A stretch of DNA of 64,000 bases from Cercophora sp. LCS_1 (GCA_036250225.1 JAPZLL010000003.1:1178001-1242000); one strand, 5' to 3'; shown: positions 9,629 through 21,992, numbered from the stretch's first letter. Program-made: numbers and translations. The notes: generated by a model from the sequence alone, not told the origin.

Positions 9629-11358
9629 CTACATCAACGAGGACATGAGGGAGTTTTGGGCATATGCCTGGGGATGTAGTCAGCTGCAGCGTTCTGAGAA
9701 GCAGGGGAAGCTTGAGCATACCATGGGTCGAATGTTGGGATGCGGGACAGCTTCGAACTTTGTAAACTTGAGTTTGTAGTCTGGCCCGATGTTGATGAAA
9801 GCACCCTTGTTTTCAGTCATGTCGCAATACTTGGGGGCCGAAAAGACTAGGAGCCGGTTAGTATCAGAAATCGATTGTGAGTCCTGGATTGAGGCTTACC
9901 TGTGATGCACTTTCCATCGTGTTCCTCTTCGTAGCCCTCCATTCGGACCTCGTGGCTTCGGATAACAGCCTCGAGTCCGTTCTTCTCGCAGAACCTCTTG
10001 GTGACGTCTGGTCCAAACTGCATGCCGACACCGCGCTTGCTTGGGCCTCGGCCTGGCTCGGTTTGAGGATCGGTCCACAGCATTTCCATCATCAGGCCAG
10101 CCTGGCCTGGTTGTCGCTGCTTATGCCTGTCAAGCTTGCGAATGTCATCAAGGGTGACATTGTCATCGGAGAAGAGGCCGCCGTGCAAGACGAAGAACTT
10201 GCTGCCGATGAGAGTTGCCAGTGGCAAGGCCGAGAAGCTCTCCGAGAACAACTTGAAGGTTCGTTCGTTATACTTGGCTTTGCATTCACCCTCGAAGCCG
10301 TATGCCCTGTTCATGTCGTCTGTTTCGTGATTGCCGCGGTTGATAAAGAAGTTCTTTGGTCTCAACCACTTGTTGGCGTAGAGGAGGAGTGCGATTTCTG
10401 TTGACCACGATCCTCTGTCCACAAAGTCGCCGTTGAACAAGTACCAGTTCTTGTCGCCAGGCTTTCCGTTGATCCTGAACAGTTCCATGAGGTCGAAATA
10501 CTGGCCTAGCCCTTTGTGTTAGTCCCCGTTTGAAAGAGGTGATATTTGAGTAACGCACCATGAGTGTCACCACACACAGTCAGCCGCACATCCTGTGGGA
10601 TCTCAACTTCGACCATGGTAGGTTCTTTATACACGATGTCTTTGACCGCAAGAACGATTTGGTAGGCGTACTTCTTATGTATCGTCTTCCCGTTCTTGAA
10701 TCGCTCTGTCATGTCGTCAATGAACTCTTGTGTCATCTCTTTCCCCAGCGGCGCGCCATCATATGAGGGCTCAACCACCATCGACTCAATGTCCAAACCA
10801 TCAGCGGCCGAGGGCTCTTCGCCCACATCGATGGCCGCAAAGAAGGCCAATTGCCGGACATTCTTTTCACACTCAATCAGCTTTAGCTTGGCGTCTTTGT
10901 TGCTAGGGTCGATCTTGACACAGGTCTTGAAGTCCTTGACGGCCTCCCTGGGCTTTAAAATGGCGGCGTATGCTGTGGCACGGCGGTAGTAAGCCTGCAG
11001 GGTGAATCCGATTGTTAGCTCAACGCGCGACAGCGGCCTGTTGGTCCTCGGGCGGGGCAAACCTTGACAAAGCCTGGTTTGAGCTCGATGGCCTTGGTAG
11101 CATCTCGGATCGCATAGCCGTACGCCTCGGTCTTCAGATATGCCTGCAAAAGCACTCCCTGGTCAGTCACGCGAGCAGACAACCAAGACAAACAGCGGCT
11201 GGACATGCCTGTGCTCGGTTGGACCAATATGTGTGTTCCTTGTCGTTCAGCTCGATGGCCTTTGTGTAGAAGTCGATGGCCTTGTTCCAGTCATGGGCAG
11301 CAAAGGCCTTGTTTCCCTCGTTCTTGAGGGTTACAGCCTGCTCTTCAGGGGTGGCCAT
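9629..11358 (-). CDS. ppt1: TPR-containing serine/threonine phosphatase PP5 (Ppt1)
   Basis: Six exons: 11358-11209, 11143-11063, 10994-10559, 10505-9900, 9846-9722 and 9667-9629, giving 478 residues. Residues 1 to about 125 form TPR repeats (EGNKAFAAHDWNKAIDFYTKAIEL and onwards), followed by a linker and the PPP catalytic domain with GDTHG, GDFVDRG, GNHE, HGG and SHE metal-binding and catalytic motifs. The short last exon (AYAQNSLMSSLM) restores the C-terminal helix typical of PP5. Known role: the TPR domain binds the Hsp90 C-terminus and Ppt1 dephosphorylates Hsp90 and its co-chaperone Cdc37. The first intron (11208-11144) is best read as GC-AG; a GT donor 15 nt further in would insert five residues into the TPR helix. 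Confidence 0.95.
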
Positions 11359-11915
11359 TCTGTTCAGAGTTGGGGGGTGTTCTGTGGTGGGGTGGTGGCA
11401 TGCAATGTCAGATGAGCGACCAGTGTGCCTTGTCCAAGTCGCGGGGAGACTATACACAAGATAAAAGTGCAAGAGTGGTGTTCAAACCAGTGTGGCAAGT
11501 TTCATCTCCAAAAGTTGCACGTTGGGTCCGATGTCTGCCTCGAGATGCGCAAATCGGAGATCTAGGTCGTCATGCAGCGGGATAGTGACTGTGGGGCGAA
11601 GCTGCTGATAAGTATGGCGTACAGGCATAGATCCATCCCGCAATGCTTGTAAGCGAGTGATCGACCATGGTTGCATGGGTTGGGGAAGCTCGGGGGGCGT
11701 GACCACGCGACTAACAAGCGCCAAGCGTACGCCTACATATAAGAGCAACACATGTGCCAACGCAGCTTTGGATGAAGCTGATATCAAGACAAAGGCTCTG
11801 CCCGGGTACTCCTGGAATGGTTGAATGCATGTGCGGTATCGATATTATAAATTTTAGATCCATTGTGAAATGCAAGCCAAATAAAGGCCAAACTCCGTGC
11901 TTCGCTATGCGCCTG
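11359..11915. other. Intergenic: ppt1 promoter and downstream gene 3' side
   Basis: 557 bases between two minus-strand genes. No coding potential was recognised; it should hold the ppt1 promoter. Confidence 0.5.
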
Positions 11916-12408
11916 TCATCTTCGTCGTGATTCCTCCGACTCTTCGTCGCTATCATCCATAAAGCCCTCTTCCAGATCTCTGCTGAGCCTCCTCGTATTA
12001 TCGCTCGAGCTCTGCCGATGGGCGTATGCGCTCAATGTAGAATCGTCCACATCCCCAAGTTCTTCTCCATCCTCTGAATCAAAGTCACCTTCAGACGATG
12101 TCTCCGCCACGACCAACCGCTCCGAGATATTGCGTCGCCACATAGAAGGCGCTAGATACCTTGCAATTCCATCCTGTACTCTTGCTCGAAGGCCGGAAGT
12201 TTGGTTTGATATCGTTTCGAGTGGCAGGTAGTTGCTGTATCGAGTGCGATAGCGAACCCACAGGGGATAGAGAACGTAGGTCGAGACTAGAAAGAGGATG
12301 AGCGATATGAGGGCCGGGATTATCAACTCCTAGAAGTGGGATCAGTAACCGTTCTCGGAGTCGAGAGGGGACACCGTGTACCTTGGCCGCTGAAAAAGTA
12401 GCGCCCAT
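11916..12408 (-). CDS. Single-pass membrane protein, function unknown (146 aa)
   Basis: Two exons, 12408-12382 and 12329-11916, with a 52-nt intron (GTACAC donor). The first exon codes nine residues (MGATFSAAK); the second begins ELIIPALISLILFLVSTYV, a clear N-terminal membrane helix, followed by a basic patch (WVRYRTRYS), a middle region with SMWRRNISER, and a strongly acidic Ser/Asp/Glu-rich tail ending SRRR. The topology looks like a signal anchor with a long cytosolic or lumenal tail. No family is recognised. It is divergent from the formin, with 1.5 kb between start codons. Confidence 0.7.
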
Positions 12409-13907
12409 TGCGGACAGGTGCGGACGTCTTCGCCGCAGCGAATGGATCTCCCTGTGACAGCAGCACGCGGTAATGGAACCAAAAGGATGCGATTGGAGAG
12501 GTATTAGGACCCCAAGGACCCTACTGCCGCCAACGTTGAAAGTCGACGGAGCGACGTGATGCTGGATTGGCAACGAGGCTGATGCAGCCAAGGTGAGTGC
12601 AACCGGGCGTGGTACGCACACCCCATCAGCGACCTGGAAGCTTGGGGGAAATGCGGGTCTGTGGAACCTTCCCGTCAGTGGCGTTTCGATCCAGATTCGG
12701 AAAGAGTCCCGCCCCCGTTGACCGTCTAGACACTCGGCCCCCTTCCGTTCCACGTGCACCAAGTGGTTAGCGGAAGGTGGGCTCCTGGACATTGCAGCAC
12801 ATACGCAGTAGGGTATGGGAGGCGCGAGGTGCTGCGTGTCATCGAGGTCCCCTCCTTCAGCCGAGGGTCGGCGAGGAACAACCTTCGATGCGCTCCTGAG
12901 CTGAAAGTGTAAGAACCCAGATATTCATCTTGGATGTGGACTCGGCAACAAGCTGTCTGGTGATGGTATTGTGGTATTACGAACAGAGCTAGAGAAACAA
13001 TTTCCGCCTAGATGAAGCTTTGTCGTGAGCGACACAAGATCCATCCCCCACCATTCGAGAGGGTTCCCAAAGGGTTGCAGAGTGTTCCAGGGGCTTGCAT
13101 ATGAAGCTCGGGCGCTTTCTCAGGTCTTTTGGCTGAGGTGGTGCGCAGAGACCCCCCGGTCTGTGTGGTGTGGGTGGTTGTCTGGTCGCTCGCTGTCTTT
13201 GCGTCCACACACAAGGGCCTTGGCCGCTAAACCCGTTTCAGTCAGCCCGACGGACGACAACCTGAACCCCTTCGTCGACCAGACTTGCTTATCGCGGTTT
13301 TTACCTGCACTAGTTCTGGAAGTATCAAAGGTCAAACAGCGACCGAGGTGTTTCGAAGCCGCTCCGTCGCTCTTTTTTTCCATCTACAAAGCCGAAACAA
13401 ACGCTCATTTCGCTGTTCCATTTTCGCTTGCGGAGCGCCAAGACTGCGACTTTGACCCATACGCGAATACCAGGGAATTGACAGGTTGTTGAAGGCGGAC
13501 TGGCGCTTCCTGTCCCGCTTTCCCCCTCGCGATTGACGAGCGCTGAGAACGTACGTCCTCGACTCTGCACCGCGAAACCTTGATCACAGTGGCAGATGCC
13601 TTGAGCTTTATGCTAAACGTTGACTCTTTCATGCATAGCGGTGCCCCCCGGCTCTACGAATCGGCTTTTCGAGAATCCCCGTGATCCACCAGCCGCCATC
13701 AACGAACATGATGCGATGCACCCTCGGCCTGAGACATCGAGTCCACTGACGGGAACATCGCACATCTAAACCCAGGCCCACACGACGCATTGATTGCCGG
13801 GCCTGCTGAGAACAAGAGGACGAGAGAACGAACGATCCCGCTGCCGGCGGCTGTTTCAAGCGTCCCGCATCCCACCTCCCGCTGCCCGTCGTCCACAGCC
13901 GGCTGCC
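12409..13907. promoter_or_regulatory. Divergent upstream region of the membrane protein and the formin
   Basis: 1.5 kb between divergent starts. Several open frames exist (for example 13025-13492) but begin with non-ATG codons and show no family resemblance; the stretch is probably long 5' UTR and promoter of the formin. In the formin frame, sequence is open upstream to 13794, but the first ATG in it is 13908. Confidence 0.5.
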
Positions 13908-16900
13908 ATGTCAAACTACGACAAGTCCAGGGCCTCCTCGGGCGGGAAGGCTTCATCCTTCTTTTCCAGAGCGAAGCACAAAGTCGACAAACGGAACACA
14001 GCCGACGAGGGCCGCTACCTGTCGGTCGATTATGACACCGCGAGCACAGTGACGTCGCGCAGTTCGCGTCACCAACGAGAGTCGTCTGTAATATCCCTAG
14101 ACCGCCCCAACTCCCCCGAATCCGGAATCAACATGATGGCCGGCGTCATGACGACCATACCATACGAGAGCGTCAGCGCCGACCGCCGGTCGCCCGTACC
14201 CATGGATTACCTCCCCGGCTCTGACCAGATGCCAGTCCGACGGGAACCCCTCCCACATCAACTTAACAAGGCGTCGGGCGATTTCCACCAATACCCAAAT
14301 ATCGAACCATCATCCCATCTCTCCAGCCAGTATGGTCACGCCGTCCGCCTGCCGCCGGGCACGTCCAACATGACAATGGCTTCTACGGGTCGTCAGACCC
14401 AGCTCCAACAATGGGGCCCCGGCGGGCCCGGGTCAAACAGCTCGAGATACCCCTCATATCAACCATCTACAGGACGCAGCTCTGGCGGAGAGAGTATTCT
14501 CTCAGGTAATGGCGGACCCTACCTTGATCCCAGCTCGGCTCGCTCATCCAGAGTAGCGCTTCCCAGTTCCTCGTCTCAGTCATCCTACCTCTCACAGGGT
14601 TCCCAGCGGGACTCGCACCGCCTAACAAAGCTTCCGGGGGGTGCACAAGGTACCGATGGCTTTAACTTTGCCAAACCCGACGACGACCGTGTGATCGAGC
14701 AAATGTTTGTGACCCTGATGCAAAAGAGAGGGTGGCACAACCTTCCAGAGCAAGCGAAGCGCCAAATGATTGCGTATCCTGCAGCAAAGAAATGGACTCT
14801 TATCTACCAGGACCGTCTCACCGAGTGGCAGGGCGAACAGAAGCGCAGGCAGACCGCTAAGATTGGCCAATACAGCAGCGTTGACATCACCCAAAGCGCA
14901 GATGAGGAGGGCAGCCCCGAGTGGTACGTCCGCAGGGTTATGGACAACAGCCTTGATACAAAGGGCTTGGGGAGTCTGGAAGTCAACCTGCGTACACAAC
15001 AGATCGGATGGGTCAAGCGATTTATCGAATGCCAAGGCCAAGTTGCGCTGACGAACGTCCTTCTCAAAATCAACCGCAAGACGGCCATCGGTCCGGCGCC
15101 TGACACGGGCAGAGGAGACAAGAACTTGGATCGAGAGTACGACATTGTAAAGTGTTTGAAGGCGTTGATGAACAACAAGTTTGGAGCCGACGATGCACTG
15201 GCACACCAACAAGTCATTGTGGCACTGGGGACCTCGTTGATTTCACCTCGACTCACGACCCGAAAGCTGGTGAGCGAAGTCTTGACATTCCTGTGCCATT
15301 GGGCAGATGGCAAGGGCCATGTCAAAGTCATCGAGGCCATGGATGTCGTCAAGAACCAGCAAGGAGAGAACGGGCGATTCGACGCATGGATGCGCTTGGT
15401 CGAGGTGACGGTCGATGGCCGAGGCAAGATGGGCAGTCTTGTTGGCGCGAGCGAGGAGGTGCGCAGCGGTGGCATTGGCATGGAGAACCTGCTGATGGAG
15501 TACGCCGTGGCGACGCTCATCCTCCTGAATATGTTGATCGATGCCCCTGAAAAGGATCTCCAGCTGCGGGTTCATATCCGCGCACAATTCACAGCATGCG
15601 GCATCAAGCGGATACTCACAAAGATGGAGGCGTTCCAGTACGATCTGATCGACAAGCAGATTGAGCGGTTCCGCACCAACGAGGCCATCGACTATGAGGA
15701 TATGCTTGATCGGGAGAACAGCAGCATGAAGGATAGCATTGAAGGCGAAGTCAAGGACCTCAACGACCCAGTGCAAATCGTAGATGCCATCCAACAACGG
15801 CTGAAGGGTAGCAAGACGCAGGACTACTTCATCTCTGCTCTTCAGCATTTGCTCTTGATCCGAGACAATGACGGTGAAGAGAGGCTGCGCATGTTCCAGC
15901 TGGTGGATTCGATGCTCAGCTATGTGGCCATGGACCGGCGGCTCCCGGACATGGACCTCAAGCAAAGCCTCAACTTTACGGTTCAGAGTCTCCTGGACAA
16001 GCTCCATACCGACTCGGAGGCTCGTCAGGCGCTTGACGAGGCCCTCGAGGCCCGGCAGATTGCCGATGCGGCCATGGCGGAGAGAGACGAGATGAGGGAG
16101 AGAATGGCACTCGGCGCTGACGGGTTGGTTGCGAAGCTCCAGAAGCAAATTGATGAGCAGGGACGGTTCATCGAGGCGCAGCGGAGGCGCGTGGAGGGTC
16201 TCAAGTCTGAGTTAGAAAACCTCCAGACGATCCGGGCTAAAGAGGCTCAGAGAAACGAGCTCGAGACACGAGAACTATATCTCATGCTTCGCGATGCACA
16301 AGATGTCGCCGCGTCTAACGCTGCTAAAGGTGCCGCTAAACCAGGCGAAGACCCTGTGCGCATGCAAGGCATTCTCGACCGAGAGCGGCTCATGGAGCGG
16401 CTCCAGATGCAAATCGAGCGCCAGAAGACGCAGTACAAGCTCGAAGGCAGGGTTTGGGGCGACGCTGCTGGGCCCTCAGACAGGCTGCGGGCTCTGCGGG
16501 AAGAGATGGAAGGATATGGTGATGGCGGTCTTGAGCCTGGCACGCCTCGGGATCTCACCAACAGCATGTTGGGCAGCGTCAAGCGATCAACCAAGATACC
16601 GAGGAAACCAGTCAACTCGCGCGGCGAGCCCGTCGAGGGCGCTGTCGAAGAGGACGAAGAGGAAGCCGTGGATGATGAAGGCGTCGTCTACGAGAAGCCA
16701 CGTGTGGTTGAGATTCGGCGCCCTGTCATGGATCCCAAACAGGCCAATGGCATGTTCAGCGAGATGACGAACAAGGTCCGAAGATACGACGCCAGCGACT
16801 CTGAGGAGGGCGATGGTGTCACTACTGGCCCATCCCATCCCAGCTTGGACTCGCAAGCGCCCATCACGCCCAGTGACAATGAGCCGCCCAAGATCCAGAT

Positions 16901-19188
16901 TACGGACAGCAGCTCAAGCGGGCCGCCGCCGCCTCCGCCACCGCCTCCACCCCCGATGCCCAGCTTAATCCCCGGTGCTCCTGCTCCAGCGCCGCCGCCG
17001 CCTCCACCGCCCCTTCCCGGCACTCTACCCGGAGCTCCTCCACCCCCTCCACCACCCCCACCGCCTCCGATGCCGGGACAGCTACCCGGAGCCCCACCAC
17101 CTCCACCTCCACCGCCGCCCCCCCCTCCGCCAATGTCCGGCGCACTCCCGGGAGCGCCTCCCCCGCCACCACCACCCCCTCCACCACCCATGCCAGGTGG
17201 CAAGGGTATGCCGCCCCCTCCGCCCCCGCCTATGCCAGGTGCTATGTCGGGGCATTTCCTTTCTCAACAGCCAACATTTACGGCAACACCCGGTGTTGGA
17301 TTGCCTGTTGTCCGGCCTAAACAGAAGCTCAAGGCTCTCCACTGGGACAAGGTCGACTCGCCCCTCACGACGCATTGGGCGGCACACACGCCGTCGGCGG
17401 AGGAGAGGGAAGAAAAGTATCTCGAACTTAGCCGCAAGGGTATTCTCGATGAAGTCGAGAAGCTCTTCATGGCCAAGGAGGCCAAGAAGATTGGCGGAGG
17501 CACAGCGAAGAAGGATGACAAGAAGCAGATCATCTCAAACGATCTGCGCAAACAATTCGGTAGGTCTCGATTCTTGTGGCTGAGTGTGATTTGGTCTAAC
17601 GTTTACAGAAATCGCACTATCCAAATTTTCGCAGTATTCTGTGGAAAAGGTTGTACAAATGATTATCCACTGCGACACGGAAGTTTTGGACAATAATGTC
17701 GTTATGGACTTTTTGCAAAAGGACGACTTGTGTAACATTCCGGACAACACGGCGAAACTCATGGCGCCGTACAGCAAGGACTGGACCGGACCCGAGGCCA
17801 ACAGGGAGAATCGGGAACAGGATCCGAACGAGTTGACAAGACAGGATCAGATTTACCTTCAGACGGCCTTTGAGTTGCATCACTACTGGAAGAGCAGGAT
17901 GCGAGCGCTGGCGTTGACTCGCAGTTTTGAGGCCGACTACGACGAGATCACGGAGAAGATGCGGCAGGTGGTTAACGTCTCCGAGTCACTGCGCGATTCG
18001 GTCTCGCTGATGAACGTTCTGGGGCTGATTTTGGACATTGGCAACTACATGAATGACGCCAACAAGCAAGCGCGTGGATTCAAGCTCTCTTCCCTTTCTC
18101 GGCTGGGAATGGTCAAGGACGACAAGAACGAGTCGACCCTTGCGGACCTGGTGGAGCGCATCGTCCGTCAACAATACCCCGAATGGGAGGGTTTCTCAGA
18201 CGACATCAACGGGGTGATTGCGGCGCAAAAGATCAACATTGAGCAGCTGCAAGCGGATGCCAAGAAGTATATCGAAAACATCAAGAACGTGCAGTCGTCG
18301 TTGGACTCTGGCAACCTTTCGGACCCAAAGAAGTTCCATCCGCAGGACCGCGTGTCGCAGATTGTGCAGCGGTGTATGAAGGATGCGCGACGCAAGGCCG
18401 AACAGATGCAATTGTATCTGGAAGAGATGATACGGACATACAACGACATTATGGCGTTCTATGGCGAAGACCCCGCCGACGACAATGCGCGTCGGGACTT
18501 TTTCGCCAAGCTGGCACTGTTCATCACAGAGTGGAAAAAGTCGCGCGAGAAGAACGTGTTGTATGAGGAGACGCGTCGGCGCAACGAGGCGTCGATGAAG
18601 CGCAAGAATGCGCAGCTCAAATCGGCGGTAGCACTGGGCGAAGCGCAACCAGCTAGTCCCACTAGTACCGGGGCAATGGACAGCCTGCTTGAGAAGCTCA
18701 GAGCGGCAGCGCCGCAGACGCGAGACCAGAGAGATCGCAGGAGGCGGGCCAGGCTCAAGGACCGACACCAGGTGCGGATTGCTTCGGGGCAGAAGATTCC
18801 TGATCTGAATGAGATTCCCGAGATTGAAGCGGGCTTGCAGAGCGCAAAGAGTGTGGGATCAAGCAAGACTGACGAGGACGGCAACCTACTGAGTCCAGAC
18901 ACGCTAAGCCCGACCAAGGAGGCGGACGGGGAGGAGGACGATGTGGCACAACGAGCAGCGGCACTCCTCCAGGGCATGCGGGGCGACGGTGCAGATGATG
19001 GGGGCGACGCCGAGAGGAGGGAGAGCATGAGGCGGTCTCGGCGGGAGACTGCGGACGAGGAGCGGCGGATGCGCCGACGGCGACGGGAGAAGGCGCAGTC
19101 GGGGACAAGCAACGGGTCTGGAATCAGGGAGGAGGATATACCCGAAGTGCCAACGCCAAATGCTGAGCAGTTTGCGCAAGTCGGGTAA
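13908..19188 (+). CDS. bni1: Diaphanous-type formin SepA/Bni1
   Basis: 1743 residues in two exons, with a 49-nt intron at 17560-17608 inside the FH2 domain. Order: a Ser-rich N-terminus (MSNYDKSRASSGGKASSFF), a Rho-GTPase-binding domain from about residue 259 (IEQMFVTLMQKRGW), FH3/armadillo region to about 730, coiled coil about 700-855, FH1 proline runs about 1005-1115, FH2 about 1135-1535, and an autoregulatory DAD at about 1573 (MDSLLEKLRAAAP followed by an Arg-rich cluster). Formins of this class nucleate actin cables and the septal ring at hyphal tips and septation sites and are opened by Rho GTPases. ATG 13908 is preferred to any upstream codon because it starts the conserved N-terminus. 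The 3' side borders the relic region. Confidence 0.96.
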
Positions 19189-19410
19189 AACGACGGGGTA
19201 GAGTGGCGCAGGCGGGTGCAAGCGGGCCTGCCATACCTGTAGCTCCACCGAAATCTCCCGCGCGCGCCCGAACGCGCCCGGGCGCAACACAATTTGATCT
19301 TTTGGCCCCCAACGCCAATATCGTCACTGCGTACGTGAAGCCATCGCCGACCGCCCAATTTCGAAATTTCGCTGTAGCCATGGTGTTTCCTACTTAATCT
19401 GGCAAAGTCG

Positions 19411-19803
19411 ACGTTCCTATTTGGATTGAGGATTTGCCGCTGCCCCCTGAAAGTGGCGCATCTGGCCAGGAAACCGCTGCTGACCAAGCCGCCAATACAG
19501 ATGATTTGCTTTTTACGGCGTTTGACGAGGTCAAGATCATGAAGTTTGAGACCTTTGAAGAAGCTTTTTTTTGCCGTTAGAGAGGTCGGCAAACGTTTTG
19601 GTTTTTGTATTGTTAAACGTCGCCCCAGCGATTATGTTAAAGGCGTGCCTAGAAGATATGATCTTGAGTGTAATGAAGGTGAGGGTCGCAGTTACCACAA
19701 GAAGAGGACCTCTAAATTGACCTCTGCCATTGAGAAAGGCTGTAGATGGAAGGCAAAGATTGTGAACTGTGTTATTTATGGCGCCTGGTGTTTTGAGCTG
19801 TAA
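19411..19803 (+). mobile_element. MULE-type transposase fragment (FAR1-like DNA-binding domain), decayed
   Basis: Reading from about 19411 (VPIWIEDLPLPPESG) the frame runs through FETFEEAFF, then a T8 tract at 19564-19571 shifts frame by +1 and the product continues with AVREVGKRFGFCIVKRRPSDY, a Cys residue (LECNEGEG), KTS-like basic residues, CRWKAKIV and AWCFEL, ending at a TAA at 19801-19803. This pattern (aromatic-Gly-F, KRR, two Cys, a Trp-Lys-Ala core, W.FE) is that of FAR1/WRKY-GCM1 zinc domains at the N-terminus of fungal Mutator-like (Hop-type) transposases. After the stop, a shifted frame still reads KNTGTITHFEP, so a further shift is likely. No catalytic DDE domain and no terminal repeats were seen. 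Confidence 0.6.
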
Positions 19804-20997
19804 GAACACCGGCACGATTACCCACTTTGAACCCCGGATCTCGCCACCCTCCAGGCCTCCTTTTGTTGCGCTGAATTATCCCCTGAAATCGTTTAGGGCC
19901 TGGTACGGGCAAAGTCGGTACACCTTCGGCGATAGGGTGGAGGCCACTGCTGCGCTGCCGCTTGTGGTGCTCCTTCAACTGGTCCTTCAGAGCGTACGAC
20001 TGTTCTCTGGCGTGGTCCTGGGCGTTCCTGAGTCCTCTTCGGCCCTCCTTGTGTTCTCCGTGAGAGTTGACCAAACTCGTCGACTTGACAGGAAACTGGT
20101 GATATTCAAGCGTGCCGTCTTCTGATTCAGCCGTATAGTGTGCAAAGAAATTGATATTCTTGCCGTCCGTAGTAAATGTCGTAATTGAGGCGTGGCCAGG
20201 GGGGTCTGACTTCCCCATGTGGGAAAGAGCTTGGTTCCTCGCGTGGGACTAGGGCTGCTCCGTCATATCGGCTCTGCAGCTCTGCTTCTCTCATGTCTCC
20301 CGCGGGGCCCCCCCACTCTCCCGCTATATGCGGTAGCGTCACGGAACCTGGGTCGTCTTTATAAAGAACAGCTCCGGCAATATACTCGTCGAGTGGGAAC
20401 GGGAGGTACTCCTCCATCTCGAGTCCCTCCACGAAGTTGGGCTGTGGAGCAGATAGGCCATTGTTGAAGCCAACGTCTTTTGGATAGCCCGTGAATGCCT
20501 GGTTGAATTCTCGTATAACCCTCGTCGTCGTACTCCTTCAGCAGCCTCCCGCTGGTTTCGATGACCATGGTTGTTTCGTTCCTGGCTTACCCAGCCCTCT
20601 TGGTGTACTGTTTGTACGCAGACTCGGGTGGCGAGGCTGTCTCGCGGGACCTGGCGTGTCGTTCGTGGAGGTCTTCGAGGTTTGTGGGTGGTTTGGAGTG
20701 TCGTGGTTCGAGAATACCATTCTTTCGGGCCTGGATAGCGAAACCAGTCGATGTCGTCGAGATGGTTTTCGTCGATCCCGAATCGTCCGAGGGGTCTGAG
20801 GTCTTCTTGCTGTGTTTCCTCATTTTGTCGAAGAGGGTCAGGTTCTTCCGTGTCAATCGCGCTCGTTTTGGCTGGGGTTCACAATCGTCGTCCTCGACCC
20901 GTTGTTTTCGTGACGATGGATTTGCTAGAACTTGCTCTTCTTGGGTTGGCAGAAGTTCAGCTTGCGAGAGCTCTGGGGAGGTTTGTTTCTTGTCCAT
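19772..20997 (-). pseudogene. Decayed copy of a fungal hypothetical protein family
   Basis: From ATG 20997 the minus strand encodes MDKKQTSPELSQ, a bipartite basic region (PKRARLTRKNLTLFDKM) and TISTTSTGFAIQARKNG, then breaks with a stop near 20587. The protein resumes in other frames: MVIETSGRLLKEYDDEGY (frame lost near 20512), FNQAFTGYPKDVGFNNG, then a single frame through EGLEMEEYLPFPLDEYI to YDGAALV (frame lost near 20250), and GKSDPPGHASITTFTTDG to DQLKEHHKR. At least three small indels or stops separate these pieces, while the encoded protein stays smooth across them. I remember this type of protein as a multi-copy fungal family of unknown function (often labelled only by a DUF); the name is not asserted. 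The 3' end overlaps the transposase fragment on the other strand. Confidence 0.65.
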
Positions 20998-20999
20998 AG

Positions 21000-21992
21000 T
21001 GCAGAGAGGAAGAGGAAAAGGCTGGGTATTGAAGTGGTCGACTGCTACGTAAATGGGTCTTTGTCACGACCCAGGCCATGACGTCAAGGAGGGAGCACGG
21101 GTCAACTACGAAACACCAATCATTGGGCCCAGGGTGCAATGACCCACCAAAGCCCTGCAGGAGCCAATTAGGAAGGACCCGAAGGGATTGATCCCCAGAT
21201 GGTCACAAAGGTAAGTTTTCCATACCCAACAGATAGCACCGCCAGCGTTACCTCGGCTGCCCCAGTTGGCTCGATATCAATGGGCCTCAACACCACAGAT
21301 GGCGTTCACACAACAGGATTCACAAGTGGGAATACCTTCAAGCTACAACCCCACCATGGCGAGCACTCAATGGGCACCGGGTCCAACCCAGCAGGCTTGT
21401 GAAGTCCCTCGCATCACCATAAATGGTCTGGGCGGACCCTCAGCGAACCCATTCCAGCAGGTGCCTCACCCCGTCGTTTTACCCGACTTGAGTTTGCGGA
21501 GGAAGTCAAGGAAGGGTGACTATCAAGCTACGCTTAGCAGACGAGGTAAAGCACGTAACGTCTACACTGCATTTGAGGACCACCAAGAGTGTGTCTTGCC
21601 ATGTGTAAACATGTGCAGGTATGCAGTGTGTAGAGTGCATGTTGGATCCGGACGGGCGGCGACTGGGCAACGGTGGTTTTGCCACCAGTCGGGACGGCTG
21701 CCGTTGCAGTTGCACCTCAGGGGCCGTGACATCTCCAACTTTTGCAATTAGCCGCGAAATCACACTGCAGCAACCATTGGGGTTTTCCAAGCAGCCAGCC
21801 AGCCCCTCACGCCAGTGTGAAGCCACCCTTTTCTTCCAGCCCGCCGCGGGGGTTCCACCTCGTCGGCGCCAGGATGAATGACCGGGAGAGAAGATGATGA
21901 GACACGATGCTCCCTCCCAACTCCTCTCTCCTCCTTCCCTTTTCTCTCTTTCCAATCCATCGGCTCCCTAAACAACAGCATCAACAGCAGCA
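21000..21992. other. Low-annotation stretch with an orphan Gln/Pro-rich open frame
   Basis: Between the pseudogene start and the DUF2264 gene. A plus-strand frame is open from about 21213 to 21751 and its first part is Gln/Pro/Ser/Thr-rich (for example WASTPQMAFTQQDS), like a disordered protein region, but it has no ATG near its beginning and matches no family I know. The right part (21880-21992) is the CT-rich leader of the DUF2264 gene. Confidence 0.35.

Noticed and set aside
12091..12792. Minus-strand frame of 233 codons before the formin
   Set aside because: It overlaps a supported two-exon membrane protein in another frame, including its intron, and has no domain.
16688..17203. Long antisense Gly-rich open frame
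   Set aside because: It is the reverse complement of the FH1 proline codons of the formin; low complexity explains it.
18459..19592. Antisense open frame of 377 codons over the formin 3' end
   Set aside because: It lies opposite well-supported FH2/DAD coding sequence, starts without ATG and has an Arg/Ser-rich shadow composition.
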